A stretch of DNA of 64,000 nucleotides from Flaccisagitta enflata (taxonomy: Eukaryota > Chaetognatha > Sagittoidea > Aphragmophora), in contig OZ231128.1 of assembly GCA_965153355.1 (NCBI GenBank), positions 13,144,001 to 13,208,000 of the forward strand, given 5' to 3'. Each line of letters starts with the position of its first letter. Within the stretch, counting starts at the first letter, position 1. The notes below the pieces were generated by a model. It saw nothing but the letters and a program-made list of their open reading frames with translations. It was not told the origin of the DNA and did not search any database. This document shows positions 24,001 to 39,332 of this stretch, in pieces. The position numbers and the translations under genes are program-made.

Positions 24001-24591
24001 CAAAACTACAATCCTCGGACAAAACAACGAACCTTATAGGTGGTGGCATTTTCCCATACAACGATCCGATATCTGAAGAGAGGTGGTTCCGCAGGTGGAA
24101 GAGAAGAGAAGAGGGTGGGGGGATGCACTGTTTGCAGACAAACGGCATATTCTTCGGTATCCGATGAGAGTCGAAACCATCAAGTGAACATAGCCCTTTC
24201 TTCCATCTGATTAGTTGCAATAGAGGCAAGCAGGAGGTCGTGACAGCGTGGAAGGAGGACGAGCGATGTTGCGAAGACGTTCATGAATCATAATATCGCA
24301 TGATGCAGTCGGAGATGGGCGGCAAAGGCGTTGATGAAATGGAGTGTCACGTAATTGTGGCGATGACAGAAGGCTCCATACTGTGGGCGTGGCTGTGGCC
24401 GGGTGACGACTGAAGCCAGTCAAGTCGGCGCCGCGTTGACGCTTGGCTGAACTTTGTCGATGTCTTGAGAGGATGCGTTGTTATCACTGGCGATGGCCTC
24501 GGCTTTGTTGACCAGGGAGCGGAAGAGGGATTTTGTGTGTTGTTGAGAAGATCGTCGTTGGCCGTGCGGTAAAGAAAACTTCTTGGCAAAG

Positions 24592-24934
24592 GTGAAGGAG
24601 ACGGCCGCACTTATGTTAACGCATGTTTTGGCATTCTTGCATGCGATGCCACTCTGACAATGAATCTTTAGTGACATCCCTACGCCTAAACCCAACCCCC
24701 AGCCCTAAACTCGACCCTAGCCCTAAACTCAAACCTAGCCCTTAACTCAACCCTAGCCCTTAACTCAACCCTAACCCTAAATTCAACACTACCCCTAAAC
24801 CCAACCCTACCCCCACACCCAACCCTACCCCTAAACCCCGATTCCAACCTAGGATCCAATTGTTTAATCCTGTTGAAATTGGTGATTAAACTAAGGTAGG
24901 AAAGATATAAACTTGGTGCGGCCGTCTCCTTCAC
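24592..24934. repeat. Perfect 19-bp inverted repeat bracketing a telomere-like tract
   Basis: GTGAAGGAGACGGCCGCAC at 24592-24610 is exactly inverted at 24916-24934. Between them lies the CCCTAA-rich tract. The upstream 24036-24590 stretch is relatively GC-rich without a supported gene. Confidence 0.7.
24684..24845. repeat. Degenerate telomere-like (CCCTAA) tract
   Basis: About 12-bp units such as AACCCTAGCCCT, AACCCTAACCCT and AACCCTACCCCT. It looks like interstitial telomeric-type sequence or a minisatellite that converged on that motif. Confidence 0.7.
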
Positions 24935-25308
24935 GTAGACCAACTTCCCTAGACGTCTTGCGTGAAAGATCCATCGAACGACCACTCTCGCGCTCCACAT
25001 TATTTCCTGTCATGTCATCGTTGTCGAAGACGGGCCGGGCCCCGGACCGTCACGGGCACTAGAGCCATTGTCTCCATTGTTGCCGGCGTCCATTTTGCCA
25101 AAAGCGTGAGTTGAATACGAAAAAGAATGTCCTCGTCGCCCGAAAAAGAATTATCCGCTTCGCTTCCAGACTAGCGCCGTACGCGAAAATTGCGCAAACC
25201 CACTTTCCCTGACCAGCTGACCAGCTGAAGTTGAAAATAGAGAGGAGATTCTTGATCGGCTCACTATGTTGAATGATTACAATATAGATTCAATGACATC
25301 CGGGAGTT

Positions 25309-25310
<2 letters not shown>

Positions 25311-25401
<91 letters not shown>
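25311..25401. repeat. (GA)n microsatellite
   Basis: About 45 GA units followed by a purine-rich GAGACAGA tail to about 25470. The overlapping frame is an artefact. No gene is supported between 25470 and 26245. Confidence 0.97.
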
Positions 25402-25404
<3 letters not shown>

Positions 25405-26245
25405 CAATGAGAGACAGAGACAGAGTAAGACGAGAAACAGAGAGAGACAGAGAGAGACAGAAAGACAGACAGAGACAAACAGATAAATTACAAAGAGGAA
25501 AAGCGAAAAAAAGACAGATGGACAGAGCTAGACCAACAGACGTACAGGAATGGATTAGCAACTTAAATAGTCAACAAAAGAAAACTGCTGGGTTTTTCCA
25601 AAATGGCATTGTAAAGGAGACAAAAGTGTCTGCATTGTATGATGCCATGTACTTTTTTTTTTCGCCACCCAACAATGCCTTTTTTAATCGAATACACTTT
25701 TTTTTTCATTTGTTTATTCATTGATTATCTCGTATCTGTCAGCACAAAGGCCATAATCAATGGAAACAATCTCCATCTCATCTTCGGCTCCCCCGCACTA
25801 TCGAGTTTTTGAACGAGTTCGGTAAAGGCATTTTTTAAATGAAGGGAAACCAATGCAATGTATTAATCCGCGCGCTACCGCTTTTCGAACAGAATCTGAG
25901 TAAATCGTGTTTCCAATCGATTGATCAATAAATGGGGCATAACTTTTTTTTGAAACAATTTATCGGAATAATTCTTTTTGCATTGGACTCATGACGAAAA
26001 TGTCCATCAGCTGACATGGTATTCAGGATAGTCTTAAGACAGACAATGAAAGACCGAGCCATGCTACTCATTTTGGTCTGTCGCTTAAAAGTCGCTCTAG
26101 CTTTGATGGAAGTAAAGCGTAACAAGAATGAGGAAACATTTTGGAAAAAAAAAAGATATTTTGATTTGTCTAGATTCTGGTTGAAATGAGAAAAAAATCA
26201 TGTTGAATTATCAGAAGATTTTTGACGGCTTTTTTTTAATTTTCT

Positions 26246-26958
26246 TTTTTAGTTGCGTGCTACGCGACTCTACACCTCGCTATATCGGTCCGTCGGTCAG
26301 TCGGTTGGTTGGTCGGTCGGTCGGTTGGTCAGTCCCCTTTTTGGGCAGCGGCCCCAAAGGGCCAATATCCTGTAGGACACAGGGGGGAATTTCGAGACGT
26401 CCGTCCATCCTTCCGTCCTTCCGTCCGTCCTTCCATCCGTCCATCCTTCCGTCCCCCCCCCCCCTTGGCCATCGAAGCCTCATGTTTGCAGTCTAGGCCT
26501 GATTTTGGTCCTCCGAGCCCTCAAATTAGCCCTATCAGACCTCAATTTAGCCTTTGAGAGCTCATATCAGCCCTCCAGACCTCAAATCCAACCTCCAGAC
26601 CTCAAATCAACTCTTCAGGCCTCAAATTTGTTCTCTAGTCCTAAAGTCTGCCCCTTAAACCTCAAATCTGCTCTTTTGGACTAAATTCTGCCATCCCGAC
26701 TTCAAATCCGCCTCAGGACGTCTCGAAATTCCCCCCTGTGTCCTACAGGACAACGGCCCTTTGGGGCCGCTGCCCTGCTCTCACTCCACTTCTTCACTTG
26801 ACTACTCCAAGCAGGGCATCGGGTACCGCTGACCATGTGCGATCCTTGGATGACTAGTAACTTTTTTGGCGTTTTTGCCTGGATGCCATAGTGACTTTCT
26901 CCAGCACTGCTCCTGCCCACCCGCACGCGACTGGGGTAGCCTTGTATCTGGCCTTGTT
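26246..26958 (-). mobile_element. Family A0 element interrupted by a family B element
   Basis: In reverse: the 5' head AACAAGGCC (26950-26958) with GGCTACCCCAGTCGCGTGC and GGGCAGGAGCAGTGCTGG, and the 3' hairpin AGTCGCGTAGCACGCAACT at 26251-26269 with a T-rich outer flank. The intact copy at 27426-27616 shows the uninterrupted order, so family B at 26343-26840 inserted here later. Confidence 0.75.
26343..26840 (+). mobile_element. Family B foldback element, copy 1
   Basis: TGGGCAGCGGCCCCAAAGGG, TCCTGTAGGACACAGG and GAATTTCGAGACGTCC are repeated in inverted form at 26708-26780. A tail follows: CCCTGCT, AAGCAGGGCATCGGGTACCGCTGACCA. The interior holds CCGTCC runs and CAGACCTCAAATC-type repeats. 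Confidence 0.8.
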
Positions 26959-27003
26959 TTATGGAGTCATGAAGATAGCACTTTTCTCTGTTTTCACAAC
27001 TTT

Positions 27004-27187
27004 CTAGTTATGGACACACAACTTTATAAAAGCCTTTGTCCGTCAGTCCATCCGTCGGTCCGTCGGTCCATTCATCCGTCCGTCCGTTCATCTGTCCGTG
27101 AACATGAGTCGAGAAGTGTGAAAACTCGCTTTTCCGCCCCTGCCCACACATCCGCAGCTGGTATTGGCCGTGTATCCGCCTTTTAAG
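27004..27187 (-). mobile_element. Family A1 element
   Basis: It reads in reverse from GGCGGATACACGGCCAATAC through GGGCAGGGGCGGAAAAGCG and TTTTCACACTTCTCGACTC. A GGAC-type run and AAAGGCTTTTATAAAG follow, to a decayed hairpin (AGTTGTGTGTCCATAACT). Confidence 0.7.
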
Positions 27188-27425
27188 TCCGTTTGATGAA
27201 GACATATAGGAGTTTACTTGCCAAATTTACTTTATCTCGATGACTTAGTTCAGAGATATGCATTTACGAAGATGCAATTCAAATTTTGTTCACACCCCAT
27301 TACGCAAGAATAACGCTGAGATTCCCACTAACATATCAAGTTTTGTGAAACTGAGTTGTTCAAACTACGACATGGTCACCTAAATCCCCAAGTGAAATGC
27401 ATGAACGTTCTGAAGATATATGAGT

Positions 27426-27616
27426 ATTTTTAGTCGCGTGCTACGCGACTGTACACCCCGCTATGTTGGTCAGTCGGTTGGTCGGTTGGTCCCCTTTTTA
27501 CTTTTTTGGCGTTTTTGAGCTTTTTAAGCTTACTGCTCCTGCCCAAATGCCCAAGTGACCATCTCAAGCACTGCTCCTGCCCACCCGCACGCGACTAGGG
27601 TAGCCGTGTATCTGGA
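27426..27616 (-). mobile_element. Family A0 element, intact interior
   Basis: The hairpin AGTCGCGTGCTACGCGACT (stem 8 bp) sits at 27432-27450. A GGTTGGTC run, CTTTTTTGGCGTTTTTGAGC and GGCTACCCTAGTCGCGTGC (read in reverse) follow. It is the reference for the uninterrupted order at the 26246 copy. Confidence 0.8.
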
Positions 27617-27686
27617 AAAAGAAGAAAAAAAAAGAAGAAAAAGAATAAGAAGAAGAAGAAGAAAAAAAAGAAAAAAAAAGGAAGAT

Positions 27687-27725
<39 letters not shown>

Positions 27726-27762
27726 CAGAAAGAAAGGAAGAATGAAAGAAAGAAATCTACGA
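27617..27762. repeat. Purine (GAA/GAAA)n tract
   Basis: GAAGAAA and then GAAA tetranucleotide units, directly against the 5' end of the family A copy. Confidence 0.9.
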
Positions 27763-28033
27763 AAATTTTCAGTTTTTATTTGGACTTCAGCAACTTTTTT
27801 GATAGAGTGACATATGGGAAGATCCCAATCACAAGCTTTATTCCTAAGTAGATTGTATTCATGGTTAACACATAGACATAATCGTACGCTGTCAAAGACT
27901 GGTGGAATGGTAAGTGTAATCGTACTCGCTGATGCAGCAACGTACGCGGTCTCGTAATTGTTCTAAAATGCATCGTGTTGCCATTGCTGCTTCAAAGTTG
28001 CTGTATATAAAATATGGCTGTTTGGTCTGTAAC

Positions 28034-28830
28034 CAGGCCTTTTTTTAGAGATTTTTTTGAGCGAGCCAGTCGGGCTCTCACCTCAAAATTTTAGAGAGCC
28101 CAAAAGAAAAACAGCTAGCCCGGCAAATACCACCAATGTGTGATTTTCACTTTAGGTGCCCCCCCCCCCCCTTTGCTTAAGTTTAGCACTAATGTAACTG
28201 TGAAAATTTGATTCTAGAGTATTTCAAGCAAACTTTTTTTTCCTATCAACAACAAACGCAAATACATGGCAATTGAAAGCAAAAAAGAAAAAAAAATACT
28301 TCACTCATAAATCAATTCACATTTGGCAATAAAATGCGTCGAGGCAATGCATTTAATATCTGACTTCTATTCACTTGAGTCACTATCTACTTGGAAATTG
28401 TGCATGGTTTTACTCACAACCATCCACAGGATTGCAGTTAAAGGAAAGATTTTGATGGCTGGAGAGTTCAAGTAAACCATCATTAGGTCATCTGAAGCAG
28501 AGAGAAATAGCGAAGCGTGATGTTCAGTTTCTACAAGTTTCTCGCAATCAGCCATTGTTAATGGCAGGGTGAGGACTAAATCCACAAGAATTAGAAAGTT
28601 GGGAAAATGGGCAAGTCTAAGTTGTAACGCCCCATAATTTCTGGCCGTTGTTTTAAAGGTATTTCAGTCTTTAGCATGTACTTTGAATTATCCAAAAAGA
28701 TATTCTATTTAGTCAAATTCATCTGACCAAAAGTGAGAGAGCCCACCGGGCTCAGAGCCAGCAAAACATGAGAGCCCGACAGCAAAATAGAGAGCCACGG
28801 GCTCGCGGGCTCGCTCTAAAAAAAGGCCTG
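28034..28830. mobile_element. 797-bp hAT-type element with 8-bp TSD
   Basis: Termini CAGGCCTTTTTTTAGAG and its reverse complement, followed inward by inverted GAGCCCG / CGGGCTC motifs. The target TCTGTAAC is duplicated exactly at 28026-28033 and 28831-28838. No complete transposase; a 72-codon minus frame at 28367-28585 has no recognisable motif. Confidence 0.88.
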
Positions 28831-29200
28831 TCTGTAACATTGATATTTTGAACATTTGTGGGCTTTGCATTTAGTTTCATTCAAAACTACTCCTGCCCAA
28901 TGATCAATGTAGTGTAAACACATATGCCCCTACGTATTTGCACCATTATAGGCCCTTACTGGTCGATCTTACTTCATCAAATAGTTAAATTTTGAAATTA
29001 AGGGAAATTTCATATGTTGTCATTATAACCTAATTTGCATGAAGATTTGACCCTGCTAACAAATTCCAGTGGTGAATTCATATATAGTAAAGTATTACCT
29101 TCGCAACGATGTATAGATATGCTATATTTATTTGATTTTGAAAATGGCTTATTTTACTCATGCTCCGTCTGGGAGTCCACGAATCGTGCCTATACCAATA

Positions 29201-29233
29201 NNNNNNNNNNNNNNNNNNNNNNNNNNNNNNNNN
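29201..29233. other. Assembly gap (33 N)
   Basis: A run of N. The flank to the right leads into a TTG repeat, which may be why the assembly broke. No gene is seen from 28840 to 29200. Confidence 0.99.
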
Positions 29234-29263
29234 GCCGCTACGCATTACAAAATATGTTTTTTT

Positions 29264-29286
29264 CGTTGTTGTTGTTGTTGTTAAAC

Positions 29287-29320
<34 letters not shown>

Positions 29321-29330
29321 GCTGTATTGT

Positions 29331-29367
<37 letters not shown>

Positions 29368-29419
29368 GCTGTTGTTGTTGTTGTTGTTGTTGTTGTTGCT
29401 GTTGCTTGCTGTTGTTGTT
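29264..29419. repeat. (TTG)n trinucleotide repeat
   Basis: About 45 TTG units with a few interruptions. 29420-29775 shows nothing recognisable. Confidence 0.95.
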
Positions 29420-29773
29420 AGTTGAAAGAGAGAAAGAAAGAATGAAAGAAAGCGAGAATAGTTGCAAAAGCATTTCATGGTTAGTGTTTTTCATTAAGTT
29501 CGATTTTAAGACGCGATCCCTTGGATGATTACCAAGCATTTAAAAGGAACAAAAATTGGAATGAGAAACAAAATTTTTAAAGTCATTCAACATGGGTAAT
29601 AATTGCTACAGCATCAGTGGACAAGTGTTATTAAAACTCTGTGGATTGAACCAGAAAATATTAGTAAGGTCAATATGTGTTTACTAATTGATGCTGTGCC
29701 TTCTGTGGGGATGATATGTGAGTGAGTAATACACGAATGTCTGTGTATCCTTGTTCCAGTTGAACTGCTTTTG

Positions 29774-30080
<307 letters not shown>

Positions 30081-30712
30081 GGTATCGGTGTGTTGACGTT
30101 CCCTCTTCGTCTGGGACACTAGTTCGTGACGGGGATTCATAATTAGAAGGAGGAAGGGAGGGAAGTCTACAATTCCTCGTGCCCATGCCAATGGGGTTAA
30201 GGTTGAGGTTAACAAAAAAAGATGACTGAGTTTCACCCTTGGGAAGGAAAGCTCTTGAGGAAACAAAGAGGGTCGGGAATGGCGGGGCGTGCCGGGGGAA
30301 GGGGGTCGGGGGAGGGGGGTCGGGGCGGGGCGGGGCAGGGGGGCGGGCGCGGCCAACCAGAAAGAAAGGGGGCCCGGGGCCAAGGACCTCCACACAATCA
30401 TTGACGAGTTCATACTGCTACTACAATTATAGGGCAAACTGCAAGTATGAGTCATCAGGCATGTACGTATATCGATGGTGAACATTGTTGAAAATATGAA
30501 TGAAATATTCAGGATTAGTGAGCGGGTTCGCCCCGCAAATTGCAAGTGAATGAAAGCAAATGGCAAAATGTTTCATTTCTTTAAATAAAGGCGAAAAATT
30601 GGCCTCAAAATGGTAGTTTTTTTTTCAAATGTCAGGCTCCTTTCCAACAATCAAGCGCTCATTGTTTTAACTTGGCATAACACAACCGCAGCATTTTACC
30701 ATTTCTTAAAGG

Positions 30713-31113
30713 ACTTTTCGGGTCGATGATCTATGCTTTCACACATGGGATAATTTTTTTTTTTTGCCCGTCTGTCCTTCCCTCTGTCCATCAATCCGTC
30801 TGTCCATCCGTCCCCCCTAGTCTCAATTACCAAATTCCACCTCATTCTGCCAAATTTTGCCAAATTTTGCCAAATTCTGCCAAATTCTGCCAAATTCTGC
30901 TAAATTCTTCCAAATTTTGACAATTTCTGCCAATTTCAGCCAAATTCAACCATACTCTAGCCTAAGGAACAAAATCCCGCCGTGAGGCCCAAATCCCAAC
31001 AGCCTCATGTGTAAAAGCATAGGTCATCAGCTCCTTTGAGGCCACTGCCCTGTTCCCTCCCTTAACTTCAATCACAACCTATTTAGGTAGGGCACGGGTA
31101 CCGCTGACCATCT
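30713..31113 (+). mobile_element. Family B foldback element, copy 2
   Basis: GACTTTTCGGGTCGATGATC and TATGCTTTCACACATG at the left are inverted at 31002-31040. The tail reads GCCACTGCCCTGTTCCC, then GGTAGGGCACGGGTACCGCTGACCA. The interior has TGCCAAATTC repeats. It is closest to the copy at 53170. No gene is seen between 31114 and 31650. Confidence 0.75.
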
Positions 31114-31650
31114 ATCACCCTGAAACGTGCTAACGGAATAACGAGTTGCGCGAACGAGTCAATGCAAACGCTTGAGTTGCCCGTTTACATCGACGATAGT
31201 TACAATGGAGCTTTTGGCTTTGACTGGATTTTTCCGTCCTACATTATATCACCACAAATTGGCTGAATCGGTCACCGAACAAGGCAGTTAGTGTCAGGAC
31301 TTTCCCACTGCGGAATGTTGAATAGAATCGCGTAGACTTTCGTCAAGACCATAAAAAGCACAGCAGTGATTCGGAAGCTGATTGCACACAGTTGCGCAAC
31401 AAGTTACTCTCTTCAAATGAAGAAACGCGGGAAGCGATGAAGGGGGCTTTTCAAGAAAGACAAGAAGCGCCTAACAGAAAACACCTTAATTTTTTTTTAT
31501 GGTGAAATGTGTATGTTTGCTGACTTGATAAATCTCATGGTTGTTGTCATAACGATATGTGATTGTTATCCATGTTTCTGACATTCGACGGAAAAGACTC
31601 AGAAAATCCCGGACTGCTTCAAGGAGAATTCAAAGCTCAAAGAGAGAATC

Positions 31651-31998
31651 TTAAACAAATGAATGAATGAATGAATGAATGAATGAATGAATGAATGAAT
31701 GAATGAATGAATGAATGAATAAATGAATGAATGAATGAATGAATGAATGAATGAATGAATGGGTGAATGGATGAATGGGTGAATGATTTAATGGGTGAAT
31801 GAATGAATGAATGAATGAATGAATGAATGAATGAATGAGTGAATGAATGAATGATTGATTGATTGATTGAATGCATGAATGAATGAATGAATGAATGAAT
31901 GAATGAATGAATGAATGAATGAATGAATGAATGAATCAATCAATCAATCAATCAATCAATGAATGAATGAATGAATGATTGATTGGTTGAATGAATGA
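31651..31998. repeat. (GAAT)n tetranucleotide repeat
   Basis: About 85 units, mostly GAAT with GATT and CAAT blocks. The SFIHSFIH-type minus frame is an artefact. Confidence 0.97.
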
Positions 31999-32323
31999 TT
32001 GACAATCAATTTGGCTACGTGTATGTAATTAGCATCTGAGAGGACGCCGGGAAAGACTGACATACGATGAGACAGAAAGAAATCTGGAAAAAAAATTGTG
32101 ACCTAGAAGTGGACAGATCTAAACCGTCCGAATTCTAGGAGGTGACCCAAAACCTTATCGATTATCGACCTCGAGCTCACTTAAACCATTTTCTCAACCA
32201 TTTTCTCTCGAAAAAAAAATGATATCACAGTCAGTCCACTTCGGACAAAGCGACGTGGGGTCACAATGTCGTTGCGGTTGGCAAGGGCATATAACCCCCA
32301 TCCATGCCCTCCCCCACCCCATG

Positions 32324-32606
<283 letters not shown>

Positions 32607-32617
32607 TCGTATAAGTC

Positions 32618-32750
32618 CTGTCGCGTCACAAATGCGCGTTTAACACTCTTCGACTCGATCATCACGGACCATTGGATATACCATCGGACCAACGGACGTA
32701 CCGATGGACGGACAAAGCCTCCCATACAATTGCGTGACCACAACTATCAT
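32618..32750 (+). mobile_element. Degraded family A1 element
   Basis: GTCGCGTCACAAATGCGCG, TTAACACTCTTCGACTCG, ACGGACC units and AAAGCCTCCCATACAATTGCG, with the 3' hairpin largely lost. Confidence 0.5.
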
Positions 32751-32845
32751 ACTTAGGGCGATTACGCAACTGACAGCTCTAGCAGGATACTGGATTGAAG
32801 AACATTGAATGAATAGTTATTGTCGCCTTTGTCAGTATCGTTCTA

Positions 32846-33613
32846 CAGGGAATACCCCGCAAAGTGCCACCAAAGAAAACGTCATAGTTCAGCTTCTAGA
32901 AGAGATAATCAAATTCTGAAAAAAGTTCTAAAAAGCTCTTTTAAACCGATTTCATGAGATACAAAAAAATTGATCACAACTTCAAAACTGTGTCTGTACT
33001 GTAGCATTGAAAGAAATTTTGAAAATGGCGAGGCATGCGTTTTCCTTTTGGGGGGTTTTGGAGTGGGTTCACTGATTTTGATAAAGTGCCTCAACCCATT
33101 GAGCAAAAACTTCAGGGTTGGGCTTGAATGAAAGATATTTTGAAGTAGATTATGAATGCACAAAATGATCAGGCTGTAAATCTAGGTATGATCAGAAATT
33201 TGCCTATCAGAGGCCAAAAACAACACTTTTACTCTAGAAATCTCTGTGAAAAATGTATTAATTTGATAGAAATATGATGGGAAACTCACAAAACTTTTCA
33301 GATACTAATTTTTTAAGAAGATATCTTCAATTAGAGACCGTTTCCAGCAGTATGGCACAATTTGTTGATAAATGGCAAAGAAAAAATGAGCAACTCTTAC
33401 TGATTTTTAGAAAAAAACAGTGATTTTTCTCAAAAATTGAGCATTTTTCACTTATTCCAGGTCGGTTATTTTTTTTTAAACCCAATTTGTTTGTTTGATA
33501 CAGACAAAATCGGTTTGAAAGATCTTTCAGGAACTTTTTTTAGAATTAGATTATCATTTCTTGAAGCAGAAATATGACGTTTTCTTTGGTGGCACTTTGC
33601 GGGGTATTCCCTG
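32846..33613. mobile_element. 768-bp element with 40-bp perfect terminal inverted repeats
   Basis: CAGGGAATACCCCGCAAAGT, continuing to GAAAACGTCAT, is perfectly inverted at the right end (33574-33613). Imperfect inverted similarity continues inward (TTCTGAAAAAAGTTCT). TA lies outside both ends (32844-32845 and 33614-33615), consistent with a Tc1/mariner-type target. No transposase is recognised. Confidence 0.8.
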
Positions 33614-33945
33614 TAGTAACTACGACTCGACTCAACTTAATAAACCCGCATATCAGTGGAAAGGGGAAACTAAACAATTCTTTTTCAAATCCTCGAAGAC
33701 GAGAAATTCATCTGATTCTCAACGTATCATTGACTCATTTTTATATTTTATAAACAGCCAGTTTTTGTTTCGTCGGTCCTCCTGTCCTCATCATTTGGTG
33801 ACGAGTTGCGATATTCTCATTACTTCTCCCGCACCTGTCTAAATGCCAAAGTGGTCTCAAACATACCCCTCAAACCATCTGCTGGTGACTATATCAATCC
33901 TGTCGCCGTCCTCGTTGGAGTAATTGGTGAGTTGTAGCCATATTA

Positions 33946-34218
33946 GGGCGTGTTTCCATTGACGATAAAAAATGCGTTCATTCCCGCTGTACGCGTTTTC
34001 AGTGTGAACACATATTCTAGAATTTCATCTGTCCCACGAGGGAGTGAGCGAAATGAGTCAGCGAGTCTGTAAACGGAACAAGTGAGCGAAGCAAGTGTTG
34101 CGCAGCGGAGCGCTGTGGAGCGAGTTAGCGGATTGAGCGGTGCGAGCAAACGAACATGGCGAGCGACCAAGTGGCCCATTCAGATCAAAACGCGATTGTC
34201 GCGAGCAGAAACAGGCCC
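33946..34218. mobile_element. Family C MITE, copy 1 (PIF/Harbinger-like)
   Basis: GGGCGTGTTTC at the left and, in reverse, GGGCCTGTTTC at the right, flanked by TTA at 33943-33945 and 34219-34221. The interior repeats GAGCGA-type words. GGGCxTGTTTC ends with a TTA duplication suggest PIF/Harbinger; this is inferred without a transposase. Confidence 0.65.
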
Positions 34219-34460
34219 TTAGTTTATACGTCCACACTCCACATGTCATGGATAGCACGCGATCCAACATGGCAACACTTTCCTTACAAGTAGTCAGTAC
34301 GAGAAGTCATAAAACCACACCTGCCGTCCGGACTAGACTCAGGCCATGAAATTTCTTTGATTAAAGTCGCTAGCCAGTTACCCTCTTAATGACTTTTCAT
34401 CAAACCATTATACGCAAGTTATCTATCCCCCAATTACGATGCGATGTTTGCCTTGATCTT

Positions 34461-34645
34461 TTTTTAGTCTGGTGCACGCGACTCTACACCCCGCTTAGTC
34501 CATCCGTCCGTCGGTTGGTCTGTCCGTCACACTTGTACTTGTTTTATCAATTTTATTTCTTTAAGTCGTTTTAGAGTATACTAAGTCATTCTAAGCCACT
34601 CTAAAGTCAATCTGTGAGTCTCGCACTATAATTGTTGGCCTTGTT
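34461..34645 (-). mobile_element. Family A2 element
   Basis: In reverse: AACAAGGCCAACAATTATAG, AATGACTTAG-type repeats, GTGTGACGGACAGACC and AAGCGGGGTGTAGAGTCGCG, TGCACCAGACTAAAAAA. It shows the short form of the interior that is expanded in the 5271-7654 copy. Confidence 0.75.
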
Positions 34646-34715
34646 TTTTGGCTTTCCAATTTCCTACTCCTAGATCTTATTATCCATCTTTTCATTATTT
34701 CATTTTTTTCTGCAG

Positions 34716-34829
34716 ATTGTAGAAAAGACCGATGTGGACACAACTAGGCACTTGACACTGTACTGTTGTAGGGCAGAAAAAAAGACGGATTCCAAATGCG
34801 CCCATTCATCAACGGCTGTCTGTATTAGG
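34716..34829 (+). CDS. Candidate internal exon, cysteine-containing, unassigned
   Basis: A long pyrimidine tract and TTTCTGCAG precede 34716, and AGG|GTATGT follows 34829. These are good splice borders around a 114-base open stretch (38 codons, phase 0 at both ends), reading VEKTDVDTTRHLTLYCC and KCAHSSTAVCIR. I recognise no domain. It could be an exon of a gene that includes the frame at 35601, or a chance match. Nothing else in 34830-35600 is supported. Confidence 0.3.
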
Positions 34830-35600
34830 GTATGTTTATCAAGATATGTTGCTTTTGATTTTAAACCTTTGACTTGTTGTTCCGTCCCTGTTACAAACAC
34901 CACAATAAAAATCTTCATTAGATAAATTGAGCATACTGCATACTAGTTGACATGGTTTGTTTTTGTGTACATGTGTTCAACATGTGGTCAAAAGTCTGTA
35001 TCCGTATCTATATGACGAAAAGCAGTAGTATCGGTATTCTCCAGGCAATTTATATCATGGGCACCTGTTGACATCAATATAAAGACCACTAAATCTTACA
35101 TTACCGGCCCTTTTTCACTATGGAATACAACCCTGTGGGAAATCCAAAATTTCATAGACTCATAGCGCTTTAATCTCAATTTTGACTGCAAGGATAACTG
35201 TTCTCCTATAGATTTCAAATCAGCGATAAAAATTGAAATTTGAAAACTTATTACAGAATTTGTCCAGAGTAATGGCTGGTTAGGTATATACCAAAGACCA
35301 ACATTGATGACAAGAAAAGGCCAAGAAAGCAGTACAACCTGAACTGCTTGAGGAATGCGGTTGGTATTGCTTTTAGTCATAATGATACAACCTAGTGTCG
35401 ATGATTTTCAGTAATGGACAAACGACTTCAAAACCCCTACTGTAATCTGTGGTTAGTGGACATTGGTCTGTAATTGGTAGGCTGTAGACTATGTCAATTC
35501 TTTTTGATGAAATCGTTTATTGTCGGGCATTCAACAACCTTCCATTTGATCTCCCAAAGAACTTGCCATAAATCTGCACATCTGAAGGATTAACTGCAAA

Positions 35601-38843
<3,243 letters not shown>

Positions 38844-39332
38844 GAGGGTAGATTTCAGGCCTGAGAGGGCAGATTTCAGGTCTGGGAGGGCCGGGGGGAG
38901 CGGATGGACAGACAGATGGATGGACAGTCGGACAGATGGATGGACGGTTGGACAGATGGATGGACGGTCGGACAGATGGACGGATGGTCAGACAGACAGA
39001 CAGAGGGATGAATGGACGGACAGACAGACAGACGGACAGACGGAGAGATGGATGGATGAATGGACAGATGGACAGACGGACGGACGGACAGACAGACGGA
39101 CAGACGGCAGATGGACAGACAGATGGACAGAAGGACGGACAGACGGATGGATGGATGGACAGATGGATGGACAGACAGATGGATGGATGGATGGATGGAC
39201 CCACAGATGGATGGACGGACAAAAATCTCACTGTGCTCTACAGGACTTTGTCCTCTTTGGGGCCGCTGCCCTGCTTTCTCTCACTCCAATTCACAATCAT
39301 GCAATGCAGGGTAACGGATATCGCTGACCACA

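Noticed and set aside
24347-24695. Possible minus-strand exon in GC-richer sequence
   Set aside because: Overlapping frames have no recognisable motif or splice support; composition alone is not enough.
25020-25105. GC-rich 27-codon minus frame starting ATGGACGCC in good context
   Set aside because: It looks like a possible first exon, but it ends in a stop without a supported donor and has no partner exon in view.
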